From Spirochaetales bacterium (GTDB lineage: Bacteria > Spirochaetota > Spirochaetia > DSM-27196 > PWMO01): DNA of 9,830 nt. Below are positions 1-7,553 of the stretch, piece by piece. The stretch's first letter is position 1. Each line of letters begins with the position of its first letter. The position numbers and the translations under genes are program-made. The stretch lies in assembly GCA_007123465.1 (NCBI GenBank), contig SKLB01000277.1, positions 1 to 9,830 on the forward strand, read 5' to 3'. The notes under the pieces were generated by a model that saw only the letters and a program-made list of their open reading frames with translations, was not told where the DNA came from and did no database searches.

Positions 1-449
1 ACATTTATACCGTGACAAACCGGTTTCGCCTGGCAGAGTTTGAGTTCAGTCGGCTGCTCGACGAAGGGTACGAGTCGGCTAAGGTCTACTCGGCGCTGGC
101 CTACGTCACGCATAACCAGAAAAAGACCGCTTCAAGTATTGCCTACCTGGAGAAGGCGTTGCGAATCGATCCCGACAATGCCACGGCGCTGAATTCGCTG
201 GGATTCATTCTGGCCGACGGCAACATCAAGCTGGACACTGCGCTGGGGTACTGCAAGCGTGCAGTGGCACAGAAACCCGATAATCCTGCCTATCTGGATT
301 CGCTCGGCTGGGTCTACTACCGCATGGGAAAGCTGGATGAAGCGATGGCCTGTATCGGCAAAGCGCTGCAGCACGATGCGGAAAACCAGGAGATTCGCGA
401 TCATTTCGAGCAGGTGAAACGGACGCGCGAGCGCCGTACGAGGAAGTGA
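1..449 (+). CDS. TPR-repeat protein, C-terminal part (5' end outside window)
   Basis: The reading frame is open from the left edge (first full codon at position 3) to a TGA at 447-449, so this is the 3' end of a longer gene. The visible 148 residues are almost all tetratricopeptide repeats. Counting from the GTG at 12, three 34-residue-type helical pairs lie at about 24-57, 58-92 and 93-126, with typical signatures such as ALRIDPDNATALNSLGF and YLDSLGWVYYRMGKLDEA. A basic tail (RTRERRTRK) ends the protein. TPRs are protein-protein interaction scaffolds, and no enzymatic domain is visible. The GTG at 12 has no ribosome binding site and falls inside the first visible helix, so it is unlikely to be the true start. 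The gene is followed 3 nt later by an exported TPR/NHL/VWA protein. The two are very probably co-transcribed and may act together at the envelope, but that role is inference. Confidence 0.85.
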   Translation, partial: IYTVTNRFRLAEFEFSRLLDEGYESAKVYSALAYVTHNQKKTASSIAYLEKALRIDPDNATALNSLGFILADGNIKLDTALGYCKRAVAQKPDNPAYLDSLGWVYYRMGKLDEAMACIGKALQHDAENQEIRDHFEQVKRTRERRTRK

Positions 450-452
450 CCG

Positions 453-2510
453 ATGCCCAGACAGAGCCGAGGGTTCCGACGATTAGCGGCACGCTTTGTG
501 CTGGTGTCCGCCGTATTGACCCTGGCTTCGCACGCGATAGCGGCCAATCCGCTGGACATGGACTCGGCCGAGGCCGCGGAGGAGTTCCGCTGGGGAGTGG
601 TGGCCTATCACAACGGCCGCTTCAACGAGGCAATCTTCTCTTTCACGCGCGCGCTGTCGCTGGTCCCGGATGACCCTACGGCGCGGACCTGGCTGGGATA
701 CGCCTTCTATCGCTCCGGGTTCGAGCAGGAGGCGCTGACGGAGTGGCAGACGGTTGTTGACGCCGGTCACGGTGGCGAGGGGCTGCGAAATCTGATTGAG
801 ATCGTGCGCGCGCGCCGTGGGGTGGCACGCGAGCTGTTCCGTCCCGAGCGTTACGTGGTTACCGCCGAGATAGAAGGAATTGTCAATGGCGAGGTCAGGT
901 TCCGCAGGCCGACCTCGGTGCGGCCGCGTGCCGACGGCTCTTTCTTTGTCACCGCGTTCACCGAGCGTGAAATCCTGCATCTCGATGCCAACGGGACGCT
1001 GCGCCGGAGGTTGCGCGGCGGGCTCACCGGATTTGACCAGCCTTTTGATATTCTCGAGGTAGGCGGACGGCTCTATGTCAGCGAGTTCGGTGCCGACCGC
1101 ATCGTACGCATCAATGAACGCGGGGACATCATCGGCAGTTTTGGTAGTTCCGGTATCGCAGAGGGACAGCTGCTGGGGCCGCAGTACCTGGCAGCTGACC
1201 GTGACAATTATCTGTACGTCACCGACTACGGTAACCGACGGGTAGTCAAGTTTGATTTCGAGGGGCGCTATGTCCTTTCATTCGGACGTCCGCGTGGTGC
1301 TTTCGAAGGCCTGGAGAATCCTACCGGAATCGTGGTGCATCGCGACCAAATCTACGTGGCAGATGCCGGACGTCGTGCGATCTTCCGATTCGACCCCAGT
1401 GGCAACTTTCTGGGAGCGATCCGCGATCTCGGTCTGTCGCGTCCCGAGTCGATTGTGGTCTACGATCACGACCATCTGCTTCTGTCCGATTCCACCCAGG
1501 GTGCTTTGCTCGACGTTGACGACCAGGTGGTGTCGCACCCGGCTGATTTTGGTGCATTGGATGGAATTCGCATTACCTCTATCGCGCGTGACGCCAACGG
1601 CAACCTGATTGCTGCCGATTTCGATCGCAGCCGAGTCTATTTTCTGGCGGATATCAGCGGGGTCTATTCCGGCCTGCACGTGCAGGTGGAGCGGGTCTGG
1701 GCACAGAATTTCCCCGATGTCGCCGTGGAAGTCTCGGTATCCGACCGCCAGGGCAGCCCGATTGTCGGTCTGGACTCCGGCAATTTCGTGCTGACCGAGG
1801 GTCAGCGCCGAATCGAGCTTCCACCGTTGGCGTTTGCGGGTTTTCGCAATCGGCGCGTGAACGTGGCGCTGCTGGTCGATCGCTCTCTGGAGATGGACCG
1901 CTACAGGGACGCAATCGAAGACGCCGCCGCAGAGATTTTTGATGCAACTCTCGCCGATGGTACGCTGCGCGTGGTAGCCGCCGGGCAGGATCCGGCAGTT
2001 GTGGCACCGGGCGGAAGTGGGAGATTGAGCGTAATCGAGGCGGCGCGTCGGGGACCTCACACCGCCACACCGCGTTTTGATACTGCACTGCGACTGGCAG
2101 CTTCTGAACTGATCCCGCAGCAGGACCGCCGTGTGGTGTTCTTTGTTACCGACGGGCAGTCGGACGTCGAGGCGTTTGAAGAATACGGGCTTGGGGAGCT
2201 GGCGGCCTACCTGCGCAATAATCACACTATCTTTTCAATCATAGCAGTGCGTCAGGGCGCGATAGATCCTGAGCTGGAGTTTCTGGTAGAGCAGACCGGC
2301 GGCCAATTGCGCTACATCTACGCTGCCGAGGGGCTGCAGGGCATGGTCGATCATGTCCGCAATAGCGCCAACGGCCGCTACATCCTGCGTTACACTTCGG
2401 GCGCCGATACGGATTTTGGCAGGGCCTATCTTCCGTTGACCGTTGAAACCTACCTGGTACAGCGCAGCGGTCGGGGTGAATCGGGTTACTTCGCTCCGCT
2501 GGAATTCTGA
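453..2510 (+). CDS. Exported TPR / NHL beta-propeller / VWA-domain protein
   Basis: The 685-residue protein starts at ATG 453, 6 nt after an AGGAAG (441-446) inside the end of the upstream gene. A basic N-terminus and hydrophobic stretch ending A28-I-A30 look like a signal peptide cleaved after about residue 30, with no lipobox Cys. About 42-105 is a TPR pair (AYHNGRFNEAIFSFTRAL). About 150-400 holds roughly six NHL-type blades, for example DNYLYVTDYGNRRVVKFD (251-268) and QIYVADAGRRAIFRFDPSG (299-317), consistent with a six-bladed propeller. About 422-460 (DRQGSPIVGLDSGNFVLTEG) resembles the strand-rich lead-in of VWFA-related Acidobacterial-type domains (TIGR03436-like). About 467-670 is a VWA domain. 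Its metal site is incomplete: DxSxS reads D476-R-S478-L-E480, while a Thr near 539 and T566-D567-G568 remain. NHL propellers and VWA domains usually bind protein or polymer partners, so an envelope or periplasmic binding or assembly role is likely. The actual ligand is unknown. Confidence 0.88.
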   Translation: MPRQSRGFRRLAARFVLVSAVLTLASHAIAANPLDMDSAEAAEEFRWGVVAYHNGRFNEAIFSFTRALSLVPDDPTARTWLGYAFYRSGFEQEALTEWQTVVDAGHGGEGLRNLIEIVRARRGVARELFRPERYVVTAEIEGIVNGEVRFRRPTSVRPRADGSFFVTAFTEREILHLDANGTLRRRLRGGLTGFDQPFDILEVGGRLYVSEFGADRIVRINERGDIIGSFGSSGIAEGQLLGPQYLAADRDNYLYVTDYGNRRVVKFDFEGRYVLSFGRPRGAFEGLENPTGIVVHRDQIYVADAGRRAIFRFDPSGNFLGAIRDLGLSRPESIVVYDHDHLLLSDSTQGALLDVDDQVVSHPADFGALDGIRITSIARDANGNLIAADFDRSRVYFLADISGVYSGLHVQVERVWAQNFPDVAVEVSVSDRQGSPIVGLDSGNFVLTEGQRRIELPPLAFAGFRNRRVNVALLVDRSLEMDRYRDAIEDAAAEIFDATLADGTLRVVAAGQDPAVVAPGGSGRLSVIEAARRGPHTATPRFDTALRLAASELIPQQDRRVVFFVTDGQSDVEAFEEYGLGELAAYLRNNHTIFSIIAVRQGAIDPELEFLVEQTGGQLRYIYAAEGLQGMVDHVRNSANGRYILRYTSGADTDFGRAYLPLTVETYLVQRSGRGESGYFAPLEF

Positions 2511-2532
2511 TGCTGTGGTCTGCCTGCGGTGA

Positions 2533-2562
2533 TTGACTTCATCATAAGCTCGTCCGTATCTT
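2533..2562 (+). promoter_or_regulatory. Candidate sigma70-type promoter for clpS-clpA-aat
   Basis: The 69-bp gap before clpS contains TTGACT (2533-2538; 5 of 6 to TTGACA), then 18 bp, then TATCTT (2557-2562; 4 of 6 to TATAAT). Transcription would begin around 2568-2570, giving a very short leader in which the GGAG ribosome site (2569-2572) sits almost at the 5' end. The gap and this motif suggest the Clp genes are separately expressed from the TPR/NHL genes. No terminator hairpin is visible after the upstream gene, so read-through is also possible. The call rests on sequence match only. Confidence 0.4.
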
Positions 2563-2579
2563 AACACCGGAGCGAAGCG

Positions 2580-2885
2580 ATGAACCCCGGCACCAGTGAG
2601 AATATACAGGAAAAATCCCGCGCCAGGACCAAAGAGCCGGAGATGTACCGGGTTCTGCTACACAACGACGACTACACCACCATGGAGTTTGTGGTGGAGG
2701 TTCTGGTAAAGGTGTTCCGCAAGACGGTGATGGACGCTACCAAGATCATGCTCACGGTTCACAAGCACGGCCGTGGTAACGTCGGTGTCTTTACCTATGA
2801 TATTGCACGCACCAAGATTCAGCAGGTGCGTCGTATGGCCAAGGAGCGGGAGTATCCGCTGAAATGCACTATGGAGAAAGCGTAG
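2580..2885 (+). CDS. clpS: ClpS, N-degron recognition adaptor for ClpA
   Basis: This 101-residue protein is close to the usual ClpS length (E. coli 106). ClpS binds proteins carrying N-terminal Leu, Phe, Tyr or Trp and hands them to the N-domain of ClpA for degradation by ClpAP. The core fold is well conserved: HNDDYTTMEF at 28-37 corresponds to the E. coli N34-D35-D36-Y-T38 and Met40 pocket (here N29, D30, T33, M35), and MLTVHKHGRG at 57-66 supplies the pocket histidine (H61, E. coli H66). VGVFTYDIA and the PLKCTMEK ending are also typical. The polar first ~22 residues match the flexible N-terminal extension that ClpS uses in substrate delivery. ATG 2580 follows GGAG (2569-2572) by 7 nt. clpA starts 16 nt downstream, so the two form one transcription unit. 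Confidence 0.97.
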   Translation: MNPGTSENIQEKSRARTKEPEMYRVLLHNDDYTTMEFVVEVLVKVFRKTVMDATKIMLTVHKHGRGNVGVFTYDIARTKIQQVRRMAKEREYPLKCTMEKA

Positions 2886-2901
2886 TGCGGAGTACAGACA
2901 G

Positions 2902-5193
2902 ATGAAAATAAACCGAGAGCTGCAGGCTATCTTGAACGCAGCATATCAGGAAGCCAAGCAGCGCAAGCACGAATATCTGACCCCCGAGCACGTGCTCTAC
3001 GCTGCGCTGCATTTTGAGTATCCGCGCGATCTGGTTCACGAGTGCGGAGCCGAGCCGGATGCGATACGATCTGAAGTGGATCAGCACCTCGGTGAGCGCA
3101 TTCCGGTTGTAGACGGGGAGGAACCGTTCCAGACGGTCGGCTTTCAGCACGTTGTCGAGCGGGCCGTCTTTCACACCGAGAACGCCTCCAAAGAGGAGGT
3201 CGATATTGCTGATATCATGGTCTCGATCTTTGATGAAGAAGAGTCCTTTGGATCTTTCTTCATGCGCCAGGCGGGTATAACGCGTCTCAATCTGCTCGAG
3301 GTCATTTCGCACGGTTTTTCGCGAGTCGGTGCCGACTACAAAGAGGGTGCCGAGGAGAGCGAGGCCGACAACGGCGACCGCAGCGCGCAAGCCGAAGAAG
3401 ACGAGGAGGCCGGGCGTAGCAAGAAGCGCGATGCACTGTCACAATTCACCACCGATCTAACCGCGCAGGCTCGAGAAGGTAAGCTCGAGCCGTTGATCGG
3501 GCGCGAAGATATACTCGAGCGCACCATTCAGGTGCTGTGCCGCCGGCTGAAGAATAACCCGGTGCACCTCGGTGAGCCGGGAGTCGGCAAGACCGCCATT
3601 ACCGAAGGGCTGGCGCAGCGCATCGCCGATGAGAAGGTACCTGGCCTGCTGAAGGGGTACACGGTCTACGCGCTGGATATGGGCTCGATGCTGGCCGGTA
3701 CACGCTATCGCGGTGATTTCGAAGAGCGCATGAAGCAGGTAATGAAGGAGCTGGAATCGCGCGACAACGTGATTCTGTTTGTGGACGAGATTCATACCCT
3801 GGTTGGTGCCGGCGCGGTGTCAGGCGGTTCTATGGACGCCTCTAACATGCTCAAACCGGCCCTGGCATCGGGTAGAATCCGCTGTATCGGATCGACTACA
3901 TACGAGGAGTACAAGCGCTATTTTGAAAAAGACCGTGCACTATCGCGGCGCTTTCAGAAGATCGAGGTTCCCGAACCGAGCGAGGATGAAGCCTACGAGA
4001 TCCTGCAGGGGCTGCGCGGTAAGTACGAAGAGTTCCACAACGTCAGCTACAGCGACGACGCCTTACGCGCGGCAGCGCATCTGTCGGCGCTCTACATCAA
4101 TGATCGCCATCTTCCCGACAAAGCCATCGACGTGATCGACGAGTGCGGCGCCTATATCCGCATGCGGCGCGAGGCCAGTGCCGAAGAGGGTGAGCCGGTT
4201 ACTATTATGGAGAGCGACATCGAAAAAGTGGTGTCAAAGATCGCCAAGATTCCCGAGCGCAGTGTATCGGTCTCCGAGCGCGACCGTCTGCGTGACCTGG
4301 AGCATGACCTGAAACAGGTTGTCTTTGGGCAGGATGACGCCATTGGCCAGGTAGTGCAGGCGGTCAAGCGCTCGCGAGCCGGTTTCCGCCGCGCCGACAA
4401 GCCGGTGGCATCGTTTCTGTTTGTCGGTCCAACCGGCGTTGGTAAGACAGAGCTGGCGCGGCAGCTCGCCGACACGCTCGGTGTTTCGATGCTACGCTTC
4501 GACATGAGTGAGTATCAGGAAAAACATACCGTGAGCCGCTTGATAGGGTCGCCACCGGGCTACGTTGGTTACGAAGAGGGTGGCCTGCTGACCGAGACCA
4601 TCCGCAAGACACCACACGCTGTGCTTCTGCTCGACGAGATCGAAAAGGCTCACGCCGATATCTACAATATCCTGCTGCAGGTGATGGACTACGCCACGGT
4701 AACCGATAACAGTGGCAAGCGGGCCGATTTCCGCAACGTGGTGCTGATCATGACGTCCAACGCCGGCGCACGTGAGATCGGCAAGCCGCTGATTGGTTTC
4801 GGCGGGCGCAACGTAACCTCGGACGCGGTGGATGACGCGGTGGAGCGTATCTTCTCACCGGAATTCCGCAACCGGTTGGACAAGGTTGTTGTCTTCAACC
4901 GACTGGCAACCGAAGTGATCGAAGACATTGTGCGCAAAGAGCTCGATGATTTTGTGGCACAGCTGGCCGAAAAGAACGTAACGCTTGAGGTAACTCAGGC
5001 GTGCATCAGCTGGCTGGCAGAGCGCGGCTACTCCGAAGAGTTTGGTGCGCGTAATATTTCGCGGATAATCGAGGAGAAGATCAAGTCGTTCTTTGTTGAT
5101 TCGGTTCTGTTTGGCGAATTGCAGAACGGAGGGCGCGCGACTGCCGACGTGTCCGAGGATCAGGAGGTGGTCATTCGTGCACAGGGCTCATGA
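2902..5193 (+). CDS. clpA: ClpA, AAA+ unfoldase subunit of the ClpAP protease
   Basis: The 763-residue protein matches the ClpA length (E. coli 758) and lacks the long coiled-coil middle domain of ClpB and the shorter one of ClpC. A Clp N-domain (about 1-140) docks ClpS. An unusually acidic linker follows (about 147-172). The D1 AAA+ module has Walker A GEPGVGKT (224-231), Walker B VILFVDEIH (290-298; D295-E296) and arginines at 349-350. The D2 module has Walker A GPTGVGKT (509-516), Walker B LLLDEIEKAH (D578-E579) and a sensor-2 GAR (715-717). An IGF tripeptide at 631-633 lies where the IGL/IGF loop docks on ClpP, so this is a ClpP partner rather than a disaggregase. ClpA hexamers unfold substrates with ATP and thread them into ClpP in the cytoplasm. 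GGAG at 2889-2892 lies 9 nt before the ATG. The gene overlaps aat by 4 bp (ATGA), which points to translational coupling. Confidence 0.97.
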   Translation: MKINRELQAILNAAYQEAKQRKHEYLTPEHVLYAALHFEYPRDLVHECGAEPDAIRSEVDQHLGERIPVVDGEEPFQTVGFQHVVERAVFHTENASKEEVDIADIMVSIFDEEESFGSFFMRQAGITRLNLLEVISHGFSRVGADYKEGAEESEADNGDRSAQAEEDEEAGRSKKRDALSQFTTDLTAQAREGKLEPLIGREDILERTIQVLCRRLKNNPVHLGEPGVGKTAITEGLAQRIADEKVPGLLKGYTVYALDMGSMLAGTRYRGDFEERMKQVMKELESRDNVILFVDEIHTLVGAGAVSGGSMDASNMLKPALASGRIRCIGSTTYEEYKRYFEKDRALSRRFQKIEVPEPSEDEAYEILQGLRGKYEEFHNVSYSDDALRAAAHLSALYINDRHLPDKAIDVIDECGAYIRMRREASAEEGEPVTIMESDIEKVVSKIAKIPERSVSVSERDRLRDLEHDLKQVVFGQDDAIGQVVQAVKRSRAGFRRADKPVASFLFVGPTGVGKTELARQLADTLGVSMLRFDMSEYQEKHTVSRLIGSPPGYVGYEEGGLLTETIRKTPHAVLLLDEIEKAHADIYNILLQVMDYATVTDNSGKRADFRNVVLIMTSNAGAREIGKPLIGFGGRNVTSDAVDDAVERIFSPEFRNRLDKVVVFNRLATEVIEDIVRKELDDFVAQLAEKNVTLEVTQACISWLAERGYSEEFGARNISRIIEEKIKSFFVDSVLFGELQNGGRATADVSEDQEVVIRAQGS

Positions 5194-5927
5194 GCGGTGA
5201 GTTTCCCTATCTGGATGTATCGCAGCGCTTCGATTTTCCTCCGCCCGATGCAGGGACCGCGGACGGCATAGTAGCCGTTGGCGGCAACCTCTCGCCGGGC
5301 ATGCTGCTGTCGGCCTATCGCCAGGGAATCTTCCCCTGGTATTCGAGCGAAGATCCGATTCTATGGTGGTGTCCAGATCCGCGCTTTGTACTTGTGCCGC
5401 GCCGCCTGCACGTACCGCGCCGCCTGCAGCGGTTTCTGCGCAATGATCCGTTCAGTTACGCCATGGACAGCCGCTTCACTGAGGTAGTGCAGGCGTGTCG
5501 CCACGCTGCGCGGCCGGGCCAGGACGGTACCTGGATTAACGGTGAGATTGTAGACGGCTACACGCGCCTGCATCAGCTGGGCTACGCGCACTCCCTGGAG
5601 GTCTTACTGCAAGGGGAGCTGGTCGGCGGACTATACGGTGTTGCGATCGGTAGCGTATTTTTTGGTGAATCGATGTTTGCCCACTACAGCGATGCTTCCA
5701 AGGCCGGATTGGTGAGGCTGGTTCAGTTCCTCGAGAGAAATGGTTACCGTCTGATCGATTGCCAGGTCCACACTCGCCACCTGGAGCGCTTTGGTGCCAC
5801 TGAAATGCCGCGAGCACACTTTCTGCAGCTGCTGCACCGCCTGGTGCAGCAGCGGACACATCGCGGCAGCTGGAGCTTTTCTTCAGTACTTGAATCCGCT
5901 GTCTCCGATGAATTCGCGCAGAATTGA
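5190..5927 (+). CDS. aat: Leucyl/phenylalanyl-tRNA-protein transferase
   Basis: This cytoplasmic enzyme moves Leu or Phe from aminoacyl-tRNA onto the N-terminus of proteins that begin with Arg or Lys, creating the N-degron read by ClpS. At 245 residues it is slightly longer than E. coli Aat (234). Family signatures appear in order: GGNLSPGMLLSAYRQGIFPW (31-50), PILWWCPDPR (56-65), TWI (114-116), HSLEV (134-138), FFGESMFAH (157-165), SKAGLV (170-175) and LIDCQ (188-192). E160, D190 and Q192 correspond to the E. coli residues (E156, D186, Q188) assigned to catalysis or substrate binding. The ATG overlaps the clpA stop as ATGA, so translation is probably coupled to clpA. The last 45 bp also encode the end of the convergent kinase gene on the minus strand. 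Confidence 0.96.
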   Translation: MSGEFPYLDVSQRFDFPPPDAGTADGIVAVGGNLSPGMLLSAYRQGIFPWYSSEDPILWWCPDPRFVLVPRRLHVPRRLQRFLRNDPFSYAMDSRFTEVVQACRHAARPGQDGTWINGEIVDGYTRLHQLGYAHSLEVLLQGELVGGLYGVAIGSVFFGESMFAHYSDASKAGLVRLVQFLERNGYRLIDCQVHTRHLERFGATEMPRAHFLQLLHRLVQQRTHRGSWSFSSVLESAVSDEFAQN

Positions 5928-7541
5928 GTGTTCGGGCACGTACTTGTCGGAAATGTGGGTGAAGTTGTGCAGGAACGATGCCAGGCGTGTGGCTTCGTGG
6001 TACACCTCGTGATACGGTTTGACTTCCTGCAGCAGCGGCTCGGCGAAGCTCTTGATCACACCGAGCTCGTAGTCGAGTGCCGAATTGAACGCACTGTCGG
6101 CTGAGTCCTGGAACGGAAAGATGTTGCGATTCTCGCCGCGGCGCACCGATGGCCAGCGGGTCAGGGTTTCGACGGCACTGTAGCCACGGAACCGGTGGTC
6201 GCGCACCAGGCGGCGGATCAGGCGGTTGTCGGTTGTCGGCACACGGTTGTTGTCGTCGAGGTTGAGCTGGGTCAGAGCGGATACGTAGACCTTGTAGGTG
6301 TACGAAGGGTCGATCCGTGGTACCAGTTGCGGGTTGAGACCGTGAATGCCTTCGATAAGCAGCACACCCTGCGGCGGAAGGCGCAGCATTTTGCCGTGGT
6401 AGCTGCGGCTTCCGGTCTTGAAATCAAATTCGGGCATTTCAACCGCCTGGCCGTCAAAGAGTTTCAGCAGTGTTTCATTCAGCACAGCTACGTCTATCGC
6501 CTGCAACTGCTCGAAGTCGTAGTTTCCTTCTGCATCACGCGGGGTCTTCTCGCGGTCGACAAAGAAGTCATCCAGTGAGATGCTTGTCGGGCGCAGGCCG
6601 CAGACGGTGAGTTGAACCGATAGCTTCTTGGTAAACGTTGTCTTTCCCGAGGAAGAAGGACCGGCAATCAGGACAATCCTCACGCTGTCACGACGCTGGT
6701 TGATTCTGTCGGCAATCTCTCCGATGCGCTTGTCGTGCAGCGCCTCGGCTACGCGGACAAATTCACGGACGTTGCGGTTGCGCGTCAGCTCCGACAGCTG
6801 TCCGGCAGACCCGACGCCCAGGATCTTGCCCCACTGTTTGTATTCCTGGTAGACCGAGAACAGGATCGGGCTGGCGTGGAAGCTGGTAAGAGTGTACGGA
6901 TCGTGCTCTCCGGGATAGCGAAGAATGAAGCCTTGTGCGTAGGGCCGCAGTTCGAAACAGCGCAGGTAGCCGCTGGTCGGCAGCAGCGGACCGTGCGAGA
7001 TATCCATCAGCTCGGCGCAGCGGTAGACCGCAATCTTGCCCTCGTTGCGGTGCTTCAGCAGCAGCTCGGTGTCCGACATGCGCCGCTGGCGGAAGTATTC
7101 CAGCGCATCCTGATACGATACCGTGGTTCTCAGGATTTCAAGGTCGGCGTCCACTATCGAGCTCATCTCTGCAGAAACAGCCTCGATTTCGGTCTGAGAG
7201 AAATCCGCGCCGTCGGCGCTCTGGTAGTAGTAGCCGTCACCCAGTGAATGCCCTATCACAATTCGGCGGTCAGGCAGCCTGCGTGCGGCGGCCATTGCCA
7301 GCACAAAACAGAGCGTGCGGCGGTAGACCTGACGCCCCGGGGCGCTATCGAGAGTTACAGCTACGATGCGGGCGTTGACCTCGATACGGTAGGAAAGGCT
7401 GACCAGCTGGTTGTTAACCAGTGCAGCGACAACCGGGTGCTCGGTATCCGGTGGTTGGCTGCCGAGAACCTGGCTGATACGCTGCCCGCGTTCAACCTGC
7501 TGCTGCTCACCCGAGGGTAGTGTGACGGTGATAGGTGACAC
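5883..7541 (-). CDS. Nucleoside (uridine-type) kinase with ThrRS-like N-terminal half
   Basis: This 552-residue protein has two parts. Residues 1-65 form a TGS-like domain (MSPITVTLPSG start). About 70-230 resembles the second N-terminal (editing, SAD) domain of threonyl-tRNA synthetase, including GHSLGDGYYY (97-106) and DISHGPLLPTSG (180-191). About 285-510 is a phosphoribulokinase/uridine kinase P-loop module with Walker A GPSSSGKT (294-301), SLDDFF (322-327) and a second acidic site in LLIEGIHG (394-401). The C-terminus SILREFIG..GFKY is, from memory, typical of this family. It probably phosphorylates a nucleoside such as uridine; the true substrate is not readable from sequence. The ThrRS-type HxxxH and Cys active-site residues are replaced. 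GTG 7539-7541 is the only nearby start: an in-frame stop lies 12 nt upstream, and AAGGGAAGG (7547-7555) sits 5 nt before it. It follows the HD-GYP-like gene by 12 nt, so they form an operon. Confidence 0.9.
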   Translation of the reverse strand: MSPITVTLPSGEQQQVERGQRISQVLGSQPPDTEHPVVAALVNNQLVSLSYRIEVNARIVAVTLDSAPGRQVYRRTLCFVLAMAAARRLPDRRIVIGHSLGDGYYYQSADGADFSQTEIEAVSAEMSSIVDADLEILRTTVSYQDALEYFRQRRMSDTELLLKHRNEGKIAVYRCAELMDISHGPLLPTSGYLRCFELRPYAQGFILRYPGEHDPYTLTSFHASPILFSVYQEYKQWGKILGVGSAGQLSELTRNRNVREFVRVAEALHDKRIGEIADRINQRRDSVRIVLIAGPSSSGKTTFTKKLSVQLTVCGLRPTSISLDDFFVDREKTPRDAEGNYDFEQLQAIDVAVLNETLLKLFDGQAVEMPEFDFKTGSRSYHGKMLRLPPQGVLLIEGIHGLNPQLVPRIDPSYTYKVYVSALTQLNLDDNNRVPTTDNRLIRRLVRDHRFRGYSAVETLTRWPSVRRGENRNIFPFQDSADSAFNSALDYELGVIKSFAEPLLQEVKPYHEVYHEATRLASFLHNFTHISDKYVPEHSILREFIGDSGFKY

Positions 7542-7553
7542 GATAACCTTCCC

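Noticed and set aside
12..14. GTG as the start of the first TPR gene
   Set aside because: There is no Shine-Dalgarno sequence, the frame stays open to the window edge, and the codon falls within the helical repeat region.
1278..2225. A 315-codon open frame on the minus strand opposite the NHL/VWA gene
   Set aside because: It is antisense to a gene with clear domains, shows no family motif or ribosome site, and is the kind of open frame expected opposite GC-rich coding sequence.
2869..3390. A 173-codon minus-strand frame with a hydrophobic start opposite clpA
   Set aside because: It lies wholly opposite the conserved ClpA N-domain and linker. The apparent hydrophobic N-terminus is the complement of the acidic linker codons.
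5394..5429. An 18-bp-period direct repeat (CCGCGCCGCCTGCA at 5397-5410 and 5415-5428) in aat, encoding VPRRLH then VPRRLQ
   Set aside because: From memory, E. coli Aat has the same length across this segment, so no residues were inserted. The repeat is best explained by coincident residues and codon bias rather than a duplication.
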